Assembly (NCBI GenBank): GCA_963816775.1
Contig: CAWFLX010000031.1
Span: 62,001 to 126,000 of the forward strand
Direction of reading: 5' to 3'
Length of the DNA stretch: 64,000 bases
DNA from: JAFAXD01 sp963816775
GTDB lineage: Bacteria > Pseudomonadota > Alphaproteobacteria > Rhizobiales > Xanthobacteraceae
Of the stretch, positions 32,351-39,537 are shown in pieces. A model generated the notes under the pieces. It was not told where the DNA came from. It did not search any database and saw nothing but the letters and a program-made list of their open reading frames with translations. The number at the start of each line of letters is the position of its first letter. Position 1 is the first letter of the stretch. The translations under genes and the position numbers were made by a program.

Positions 32351-32776
32351 CTAGCGTCGCACCACCAGCACCGAGCACTTGGCGTAGCGCACCACGTGTC
32401 CGGCATTCGAGCCGAGGAAGTAGGTCTTCATCGCCGGCCGGTGCGAGCTCATGACAATGAGATCGGCCGGCAACAGCTTCGCTTCCTCCAGCACCTCGTG
32501 ATAAATGCCGCCTTGCCGTACGACCGTCGAGAAGCGCGCGGCTTCAAGCCCGCTCTCCTTGGCGATCGTGACCATGGCTTCCTCGGCCGACTGTCGCTGC
32601 TGTTCGTCGAAATCGGCCGGCACGTACTCTGCGAGCATCACCGGCGTCATCGGCAAAACGTTGACCACGCGGACAATGCCACCGGACGCGCGCGCGAGCT
32701 CGATTGCGGTGTCGATCGCAGGCTTGGCGAACTCGGGCTCGGTCAGGTCGACCGGAACCAGAATGCGTTTGAACAT
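32351..32776 (-). CDS. Universal stress protein (UspA family)
   Basis: A single-domain Usp of 141 residues: MFKRILVPVDLTEPEFAKPA at the N-terminus, a LPADLIVMSSHRPAMK strand-loop and GSNAGHVVRYAKCSVLVVR at the C-terminus. The first Gly of the G-x2-G-x9-G(S/T) ATP-binding motif is replaced (HRPAMKTYFLGSNA), so nucleotide binding is uncertain. Members bind ATP or small ligands and are induced under starvation and oxidative stress. A GGAGGTC ribosome site lies just before the ATG. The REP-like element is downstream. Confidence 0.92.
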   Translation of the reverse strand: MFKRILVPVDLTEPEFAKPAIDTAIELARASGGIVRVVNVLPMTPVMLAEYVPADFDEQQRQSAEEAMVTIAKESGLEAARFSTVVRQGGIYHEVLEEAKLLPADLIVMSSHRPAMKTYFLGSNAGHVVRYAKCSVLVVRR

Positions 32777-32859
32777 GGCTGACCTCCTCCCAGGTCACGG
32801 CCGATCATGCCACGAATATGCCCGCCATCGAAAGCGGGCGGACCGGAGCACCGGGCATT

Positions 32860-33507
32860 TCAGGCAAATACGATCAGGTCGGCGAGGTAGTGCGCCAGCA
32901 TAACCGGCCATATGGAACCGGCGCGCCGGTAGAGCCACATCGCGCCGATCCCGAACAAACCGGCGGTGACCATGTTTCCAAGTCCGGTCCACCAGTGATA
33001 GGCGGCGAACAGTAACGACGTGGCAATGATCATCCCGAAGCCGTCGCCGAGCCAGTTGCGAACCACGGCGCGGGCGCAGCGGCGAAAGTAGATCTCTTCC
33101 TGGAAGGCAACCAACGCCAGGCCGAATGTGACGTCGACGGCGTGCAGCCAGCCGTGGGAGGCCGGGTAGCTGCCGATTGTCGTGCCCGGAACGGTGGCGT
33201 CGATGAAACCGCGCAGCGGACTGTCGATGATCGTGTAAAGGCTCGCGAGGCCAATCGCCCATGCGATCGCTTGCACGAGCCCAATGTTGAGCCGTTGCGG
33301 CGTGAAGGCGATGGCGCGCGCGGCCGGACTGAACCACAGCACGGCAAGCGTGCCGAGCCGTCCCGCATAGTCGCAGACGAGCCAGGCCGCCGGCGTGGTT
33401 TGGCCGAGCCGCGCAAGCTGCGACACCACCATCACCGCGAACGCGACGACGAACCAGAGCGGTATTGCCGGAGCCGCAAGTCGTGTCGGCGGCATGATCG
33501 CCCGCAC
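32860..33507 (-). CDS. CPBP-family intramembrane metalloprotease
   Basis: A protein of 215 residues with about six membrane helices. It carries the Abi/CAAX protease motifs: FQEEIYFRR (EEx3R), LLFAAYHWW (FxxxH) and VMLAHYLADLIVFA (HxxxD). These glutamates and histidines coordinate the catalytic zinc in Rce1-like proteases. Bacterial members process or protect against peptides, or act in membrane-protein processing. It abuts the SixA-like phosphatase gene with no gap (its start at 33507, the phosphatase stop at 33508), so both are one transcription unit. Physiological substrate unknown. Confidence 0.9.
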   Translation of the reverse strand: MRAIMPPTRLAAPAIPLWFVVAFAVMVVSQLARLGQTTPAAWLVCDYAGRLGTLAVLWFSPAARAIAFTPQRLNIGLVQAIAWAIGLASLYTIIDSPLRGFIDATVPGTTIGSYPASHGWLHAVDVTFGLALVAFQEEIYFRRCARAVVRNWLGDGFGMIIATSLLFAAYHWWTGLGNMVTAGLFGIGAMWLYRRAGSIWPVMLAHYLADLIVFA

Positions 33508-34110
33508 CTACTCGGGCTCGACCGCCAATTGGCGCGGGGTGATGAAGCGGTCGAGCCGGCCGGAGCGAACGTGCAGCTTGCCCCACGCGTCGAGCGCAAA
33601 GTCGATGACCGCGAGGCCCGAGGTCGGGAACTTCTCGTGCAGGCGCTCGCGCGCCTCAACGTCGCCCGAGGCGATCAGCGCCAGCGCGGCTTCGTGAATC
33701 CCCGGGTTGTGGCCGACGATCAGCAGGGAGTGAACCTTGGGCGGGGTCTCGCGCAGCAAAGCGAGGATCGTCTGCGGCTCCGCCGCGTAGAGCCGCTCGT
33801 CGAAATCGACCGGCGGGGACTTGGATAAGCGGGCGCGTTTTTTCTTCACCGCGCCCGGGGACCGCGCTTCGGAGGCTGCCTGGGCCGGGGGCGCTGCTTG
33901 CGCGAGCGCGCGGGCGACCAGGTCCCAGGTTTCGCGCGTGCGCTCCGAGGTCGAGCACAGGACGCGATCGGGAACCAAGGCATTGTGGGCCAGATAGGTG
34001 CCGACCAGCGGCGCCTCGTCCCGGCCGCGCCGGTTGAGCGGGCGATCGTGATCCGGCATTCCCGGCGGCCGGTCCGACTTGGCGTGGCGCAGGAGCATCA
34101 GACGGCGCAT
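33508..34110 (-). CDS. SixA-like histidine phosphatase
   Basis: A histidine-phosphatase-fold protein of 200 residues. The catalytic motif is MLLRHAKSDRP (RHG-like, with K as in SixA). Further stations are CSTSERTRETW (second Arg), LYAAEPQTIL and SLLIVGHNPGIHE (second His). SixA removes phosphate from phosphohistidine, for example on HPt domains or the PTS-Ntr system. An insertion of ~25 basic residues (SPGAVKKKRARLSKSP) in the middle is unusual. I start at ATG 34110, directly before the catalytic strand; longer starts lack support. Coupled to the downstream CPBP protease. Confidence 0.9.
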   Translation of the reverse strand: MRRLMLLRHAKSDRPPGMPDHDRPLNRRGRDEAPLVGTYLAHNALVPDRVLCSTSERTRETWDLVARALAQAAPPAQAASEARSPGAVKKKRARLSKSPPVDFDERLYAAEPQTILALLRETPPKVHSLLIVGHNPGIHEAALALIASGDVEARERLHEKFPTSGLAVIDFALDAWGKLHVRSGRLDRFITPRQLAVEPE

Positions 34111-34225
34111 CGGACCCTTCGACTGACTTGACCGGAAGCGGTAAATGCGCGGACTTACCGCGCATTCCGGCGGGGGCCTGCCCAAACCGGATTGCTGTAA
34201 CATATCGCAACGATCGGCACACCGA

Positions 34226-35587
34226 ATGACCCAAGGCGAAGCGAACGCAGCACCGCATCATCCGGCGACCTGGTACGCGCAGACCGCGGTCGCCGCCCGG
34301 GAATGGCCGGCCCTGACGTTCGACCTCGACACCGATGTGTGCGTGGTCGGCGGCGGGCTCGCGGGGATTACGATTGCGCGCGAAATAGCGCGGCGCGGAT
34401 GGTCGGTGGCGCTCATCGAAGCCGGGCGGATCGCTGGCGAAGCATCCGGCCGCAACACCGGCTTCGTGTTGCCCGGATATGGCCAAGACGCGCACCGTCT
34501 GGTGGAACGGTGCGGTCTCGATCACGCCAAGGCGTTGTGGGCGTTGTCCGAAGAGGGCGTCGCCTATGTGCGCAACACCATTCTCGGCCTCGCCATGCCA
34601 GGCGTCGATCCGGCCGACGGTTGGCTCAGCGTGTCCACGCACAACAATGCCGATCAAGTCATGCGGACATTGACGCTGCTGGCGCAGGGTTTCGGCGCCG
34701 AGGTCGAAGGCTGGCCGGTCGAACGCGTGCGCGAGGCGTTGCGGAGCGATTGCTATTTTCACGGGCTGCATTTTCCAAAAGCGTTTCACATCCATCCGCT
34801 CAACTACGCGCTCGGCCTTGCCGCCGACGCGGAACGGCGGGGCGCTCGCCTGTTCGAACAGACGAGGGCGCTTGAAATGGATCCGCTCGGCGTGCGCAAG
34901 CGCATCACGACGCCTTCGGCGAAGATTCGCGCAAACCACATCGTGCTGGCCGGCAACGTTAATCTCGGTGGCATCGCGCGCGATCTCGCGGCGACGGTCC
35001 TGCCGATGACCACCTATGTGGCGGTAACGCAACCGGTTGGGTATTTAACCGAAGCAGTGGCCTTCACGGGCGCGGTGAGCGATTCCCGCGGCGTTGATCA
35101 CCAATATCGGATCGTCGACTGGGATCGGCTGATGTGGAGCACAGGCGCGACCGCGTGGGTCGGTGATCCGCGCCGTTACGGCGATCGGATCAAGGCGTCG
35201 ATCGCGCGTATCTACCCGCGGCTGCGCGGTGTGGAAATCGCGCACGCGTGGTCGGGCACGATGGGCTTTGCGGTCCACCGCATGCCGCAGATCGGGGAGA
35301 TCGCGCCAGGTCTGTGGGTGGCGAGTGCATTCGGCAGCCACGGTATCAACACCACCGCGATTGCGGGCGAGCTGATCGCGCGCGCCCTTGTCGATCACGA
35401 CGACGCGTGGCGGCTGTTTCTTCCCTACGATCTGGTATGGGCTGGTGGCCGGCTTGGCCGCACCGTGCTGCAGGCCAACGTTTGGGCGCGGCGCGCCGGC
35501 GACCGGGTCCGGGCGGGCTTGGCCCGCAAGCGCCGGGCAGCCGCTCAGGTCGGGGAATCTGTTCCTGCGACGCAGCCTGACGCTTAG
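34226..35587 (+). CDS. FAD-dependent oxidoreductase, DAO/PuuB-like
   Basis: A flavoprotein of 453 residues: HPATWYAQTA, then the Rossmann motif VCVVGGGLAGITIAREIARR and SGRNTGFVLPGYG after the FAD site. The C-terminal half includes HAWSGTMGFAVHRMPQIGE and SAFGSHGINTTAIAGELIA. This is the glycine-oxidase/gamma-glutamylputrescine oxidase (PuuB) branch of the DAO family, which oxidises secondary or primary amines with H2O2 production. No other polyamine gene is near, so the substrate is not fixed. A C-terminal tail of ~50 residues is Arg/Ala-rich. ATG 34226 chosen because the family's Trp-Tyr start follows. Confidence 0.88.
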   Translation: MTQGEANAAPHHPATWYAQTAVAAREWPALTFDLDTDVCVVGGGLAGITIAREIARRGWSVALIEAGRIAGEASGRNTGFVLPGYGQDAHRLVERCGLDHAKALWALSEEGVAYVRNTILGLAMPGVDPADGWLSVSTHNNADQVMRTLTLLAQGFGAEVEGWPVERVREALRSDCYFHGLHFPKAFHIHPLNYALGLAADAERRGARLFEQTRALEMDPLGVRKRITTPSAKIRANHIVLAGNVNLGGIARDLAATVLPMTTYVAVTQPVGYLTEAVAFTGAVSDSRGVDHQYRIVDWDRLMWSTGATAWVGDPRRYGDRIKASIARIYPRLRGVEIAHAWSGTMGFAVHRMPQIGEIAPGLWVASAFGSHGINTTAIAGELIARALVDHDDAWRLFLPYDLVWAGGRLGRTVLQANVWARRAGDRVRAGLARKRRAAAQVGESVPATQPDA

Positions 35588-35785
35588 ACAGCAACGCGCC
35601 TTGTCGGCTACCAGGCATTAACCACGACCGGTGCGTGTTTTCGGTCTCCCGGCGCCATGACCGGTGCAAATGTGCCACATGTGGTTCAAAAGGGGCCGTG
35701 CCGGGCGCCGAACCGGGCCAAAAGCGTTTACCGCCCCGGCGCGTTGTGGCCTTATCGGCGACCTGGGTGGTGAGGGGGCGTTGCA

Positions 35786-36613
35786 ATGCGGTACCGGGTT
35801 GGTGCGCTTGGGGTCTTGCTCGTATTGGCTTCGTTATCGTCGGTGCGAGCCGCCGATGTGGCGTTTCCTTCGGCGCCGTCCGCTGCGCCGGAATGGATCA
35901 TCACCATTGGGGGCGACGTCCGCGGGATTCCGAGATATCCGGGGTCGAAGGCGTTCGATACGGCGGGGGCACCGTATTTCGACATGGCTCGCCCGGGATC
36001 GCCGGAGAAATTCCATGGTCCGATCGACGGCCTCGGGGTAGCGCTGTTCGACAACCGCGTCGTCGCGCTCGGTCCGGTCGGCACGATCATCTGGCCGCGC
36101 GACACGAATGACAGCTCGGCGCTCAACGGATTGACCGGCGTCGGCACCACGGTCAACATCGGTGGCTTTGTGGATTATTGGGCAGTCCCCTGGCTGCGCT
36201 CGCGCGCCGAGGTGATGCAGGGATTTGGCGCCGGCAACGGCGTGACCGCCAGGTTTCTCATGGACGCCGTGATCCCGGTGTCCCCAGCGATCACGATCTC
36301 GGGCGGTCCGCGCGCGCGCTACGTCACCTCCGGGACGGCAAGCCCCTATTACAGCGTGAGCCTCAACGAATCGATCGCGAGCGGATTGCCGGTCTACAAC
36401 GCGGGCAGCGGCTGGCAGGCGGTCGGCGTCGGCACGCAGCTGAAATACCGGTTCAACCCGACCTGGGCGACCTACACTTTTGTTGAATACGAAAAGCTGG
36501 TTGGCCCGAGCGCCAACTCTCCGATCGTAACCGGGCCCGGCGGCAGCGCGAATCAGTGGACCTTCGGCCTCGGCCTGACGTACTCGTTCGCCGTGAGGGG
36601 GCTGCCGTTCTGA
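35786..36613 (+). CDS. MipA/OmpV-family outer membrane protein
   Basis: A 275-residue protein with a signal peptide (GVLLVLASLSSVRA) and a beta-barrel C-terminal pattern of alternating hydrophobic residues. It contains EWIITIGGDVRGIPRYPGSK near the start, SGGPRARYVTSGTASPYYSV in the middle and a final GLTYSFAVRGLPF ending in Phe, the outer-membrane insertion signal. MipA scaffolds murein synthases in E. coli; most members are simply small porin-like barrels. It converges on the MoxR gene with 7 bp between stops. The preceding 198-bp gap shows no gene. Confidence 0.93.
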   Translation: MRYRVGALGVLLVLASLSSVRAADVAFPSAPSAAPEWIITIGGDVRGIPRYPGSKAFDTAGAPYFDMARPGSPEKFHGPIDGLGVALFDNRVVALGPVGTIIWPRDTNDSSALNGLTGVGTTVNIGGFVDYWAVPWLRSRAEVMQGFGAGNGVTARFLMDAVIPVSPAITISGGPRARYVTSGTASPYYSVSLNESIASGLPVYNAGSGWQAVGVGTQLKYRFNPTWATYTFVEYEKLVGPSANSPIVTGPGGSANQWTFGLGLTYSFAVRGLPF

Positions 36614-36620
36614 GCATGAA

Positions 36621-37469
36621 CTAGCGACCCTCGCGCCGCGCCATGAAGGCGAGCCGCTCGAACAGGTGGACGTCCTGCTCGTTCTTGAGCAGCGCGCCGT
36701 GTAACGGGGGAATGAGCTTCTTGGGATCGCGTTCCCGCAGCGTTTCCGGTCCGATGTCCTCGACCATGAGAAGCTTCAGCCAATCGAGCAATTCGGACGT
36801 CGAGGGCTTCTTCTTCAGGCCGGGGACGTCGCGGATCTCGTAGAATATCGTCAGCGCCTCCGACACCAGCCGCTGTTTTATCGACGGAAAGTGCACCGCG
36901 ATGATCGCCCGCATGGTCTCGGTGTCGGGGAACCGGATGTAGTGAAAGAAACACCGCCGTAAGAACGCGTCCGGCAGCTCCTTCTCGTTGTTCGACGTGA
37001 TGATGACGATCGGCCGCCGGCGCGCGTGGACGGTTTCCCCGGTCTCGTAGACATAGAACTCCATGCGATCGAGTTCCTGCAGCAGGTCGTTCGGGAACTC
37101 GATGTCGGCTTTGTCGACCTCGTCGATCAGCAGGACCGGGCGCTCGTCGGCGATAAACGCGTCCCACAGCTTGCCACGCTTGATGTAGTTGCGGATATCA
37201 CGGACGCGCTCGTCGCCGAGCTGGCTGTCGCGCAGGCGGGAGACGGCGTCATATTCGTAGAGGCCCTGCTGCGCCTTGGTGGTCGACTTGATGTGCCATT
37301 CGAGCAAGGGGGCGCCGATGCTCCTCGCGATCTCGATTGCCAGCACGGTCTTGCCGGTGCCGGGCTCCCCCTTGACCAGCAGGGGGCGTTCCAAGGTGAT
37401 GGCGGCATTGACCGCTACCTTCAGATCGGTGGTGGCTACGTAGGAGCTTGTGCCTTCAAAACGGGTCAC
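36621..37469 (-). CDS. MoxR-family AAA+ ATPase
   Basis: An AAA+ protein of 282 residues: Walker A KGEPGTGKTVLAIEIA, Walker B RPVLLIDEVDKADIEF, sensor 1 PIVIITSNNEKELPDAFLRR and an arginine finger within FLRRCFFHYIRFPD. The C-terminal helical lid ends EQDVHLFERLAFMARREGR. MoxR ATPases remodel metalloenzyme precursors together with VWA proteins. The best partner in the window is the CoxE-type VWA protein at 19161-20333; in many relatives the two genes are adjacent, so their separation here is notable. It is divergent from dksA over ~205 bp, which must hold both promoters. Confidence 0.92.
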   Translation of the reverse strand: MTRFEGTSSYVATTDLKVAVNAAITLERPLLVKGEPGTGKTVLAIEIARSIGAPLLEWHIKSTTKAQQGLYEYDAVSRLRDSQLGDERVRDIRNYIKRGKLWDAFIADERPVLLIDEVDKADIEFPNDLLQELDRMEFYVYETGETVHARRRPIVIITSNNEKELPDAFLRRCFFHYIRFPDTETMRAIIAVHFPSIKQRLVSEALTIFYEIRDVPGLKKKPSTSELLDWLKLLMVEDIGPETLRERDPKKLIPPLHGALLKNEQDVHLFERLAFMARREGR

Positions 37470-37674
37470 GTCCTTGCCTCGTCGCTGCTGAATCGCCGGA
37501 CATTGCCGCCGGCGTTGCCTTCCTCGATAGCCTTCGCACCGGCCGGTTCAAAGCGCAATTTGGCCACGTTCCTCGGGCCTCACGTTGGTGTTGTCAGTGG
37601 CGGGAGTCGCCGATATAAGGCGCGCGCGGCCAAGCCCGCGCAAAGGGGAAACAGGTGCATGGAGTAGGACTTGG

Positions 37675-38091
37675 ATGAGCCTGGTTAAAGAGGCGAATTA
37701 CCGGCCTTCCCAAAAAGAGCCCTTCATGAACGAGCGCCAGCGGGACTATTTCCGACAGAAGCTGCTCGACTGGAAGGAAGACATCCTGAAGGAGGCCAAG
37801 GAGACCCTGCAACATCTGCAGGACGAGAATCAAAACCACTCTGACCTGGCCGACCGCGCCTCGTCGGAGACCGACCGGGCGATCGAACTGCGGGCGCGCG
37901 ATCGCCAGCGCAAGCTGATTGCGAAGATCGATGCGGCGATCCAGCGCATCGACGACGGAACCTACGGCTACTGCGAAGAGACCGGCGAGCCGATTGCGCT
38001 CAAGCGTCTTGAAGCACGCCCGATCGCAACGCTTTCGCTCGAGGCGCAGGAACGCCACGAGCGGCGCGAACGCGTCTACCGCGACGATTAA
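37675..38091 (+). CDS. dksA: RNA polymerase-binding transcription factor DksA
   Basis: A 138-residue protein with a coiled-coil (RQRDYFRQKLLDWKEDILKE onward) whose tip carries DLADRASSETDRA, followed by a zinc-finger-like globular end and a basic C-terminal helix. It enters the RNA polymerase secondary channel and, with ppGpp, tunes rRNA and stress promoters. Only one of the four finger cysteines is left (YCEETGE, then SLEA where CxxC is expected), the alphaproteobacterial degenerate form related to CxxT-x17-AxxA. ATG 37675 is preceded by GGAG. It converges on the FliO-like gene. Confidence 0.95.
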   Translation: MSLVKEANYRPSQKEPFMNERQRDYFRQKLLDWKEDILKEAKETLQHLQDENQNHSDLADRASSETDRAIELRARDRQRKLIAKIDAAIQRIDDGTYGYCEETGEPIALKRLEARPIATLSLEAQERHERRERVYRDD

Positions 38092-38104
38092 CGCAAGATC
38101 CGGC

Positions 38105-38120
38105 GCGGGCTCTTGCCCGC
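38105..38120. terminator. Short hairpin between dksA and the FliO-like gene
   Basis: gcgggc-tctt-gcccgc is a perfect six-pair stem placed exactly between the convergent stop codons. There is no T-tract, so it may be only a weak terminator. Confidence 0.4.
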
Positions 38121-39290
38121 TACCGCGGAGGACGGCCGAGCAGGCTCGCCATCTCGCGTTCGAGGCTTTCGAACGCTGGCGTGTCGGTCGGCGAACCCTC
38201 GGGCTTGGGTTCCGGCGCTGGACGCGGTTCCGCGGCGAGCCGCGGCTCCGGTGTCAGACGCGGCTCCGGCGCGATTTTCAGATCTGGCGTGACATGAGGT
38301 TCGTTGCCCGGCGCGGGCTCCGGCGCCTGCCGGGGTTCCGGGGCGAGCCGCGGCGGCATGCGCGGCAGGTCGGCACTCGGAATAACGCGCGGGGGCGACG
38401 GCGTCGCAGCGAAGGACGGTGCGGGGCGGCGCGGCTCAACGCGCGGCGGTGGCAGGGTCACACCGGACGCCGAGATCGGCCTTCGCAGGGCAGCCTCGAG
38501 CCGGTGCGCCATGTCGGTGAGATTGCTCTCGGCCGCGTTGCCAACGGGCGCGGTCGGGCGCGCCGGAGACGGCTTGACCTCGGATCCGGCGGGACGCTGC
38601 AACGCCGCCGCAAGTTCGGCGAAATGGTCGGTCGGCTGCGCCGCGTCTTCCTTGTCTTTGGCTTTGGTATCGTCGGCGACAGGCGTCGGCGGTTTGACGG
38701 CCGCGAGCTCGGGCTCCGCGGACCGCACCATCGGAGGCGGAACAACGGGCTCGGGTGCCCGCGGCTCAGCGGGAGGCGCCACCGGTTCGTTTTGGGCTTG
38801 CAGAGGCCAGCGCGCGCCATCCTCGGCGGCGCGCTTCGAGCGCAGGACCGGCTCAGGCGCAAGCGGCCACTTGGCCCCTTCCGCCAGCGGCAGGCTCTGC
38901 GGTTCCGGTGTGCGCGCAGCCGGCTCCGGCACGCTGATGCGGGTCGGCACCTCAGGCTCGGGCACGCGGGCGGGCGCCTCGCTGCTGTGCGGCACCGCGG
39001 CGTGGACAGCCGCCGTGCGAACGATATTGCCCTCGACCAGGACGTCGGTCGCGCCGCCGATCAGCAGCAGGTGCTCAACGTTGTCACGCCGGACGATGAC
39101 GAGCTTGCGCCCGTCGATGATTGACGTTGAATCGACCATTGCCAGTCGCGAGGGGCGACCGCGTGCCGCGGCATCATGACGACCCCCGCGCGAATCGGCG
39201 AACCAAAAAAATGGCGACGCCGGCCGCGACCAATACGACCAGCAACGCAATGACGAGCATCGGCATGAGACTGCCGAACGATCCTGACAT
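38120..39290 (-). pseudogene. FliO-like membrane protein with Pro-rich tail, frameshifted
   Basis: ATG 39290 with a GGGGAGAA ribosome site begins MSGSFGSLMPMLVIALLVVL, a membrane helix, then LVRRFAR, and reaches TGA within 39 codons. The +1 frame continues with RGRPSRLAMVD, GRKLVIVRRDNVEHLLLIGG and VLVEGNIVR, the FliO-type domain, and then ~280 residues rich in Pro, Glu and Ala. Removing one G from the G5 run at 39183-39187 (minus strand) joins the two into one 389-residue protein. FliO aids assembly of the flagellar export gate, but short FliO-like proteins also occur away from flagellar genes, as here. Either a sequencing error or a recent inactivation. Confidence 0.65.
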
Positions 39291-39537
39291 TTGGCTTCTC
39301 CCCACGCACGGCCGTAGACCCCAAAAACCCCGCGGCCGACTTGCCAAAACCCAAAATTATTAGCGCCGAAACACGGCAAGTTTGCGTCAAAATTTAGCCG
39401 GTGTTTACGGTCTGCGGGTTCAAGTACTTCAGGAAACTGCTGCTTTTTGCGGATTCGGCGTCTTGGGCGGCGTCGGATGACGCTTGCACCGGCGTCGGCT
39501 CTCATTCATCTAGAACATCCGAGCACGATTCGGGATC

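Noticed and set aside
35664..36041. Plus-strand frame upstream of and overlapping the MipA gene
   Set aside because: It has no signal or motif and is out of frame with the clear signal peptide at 35786.
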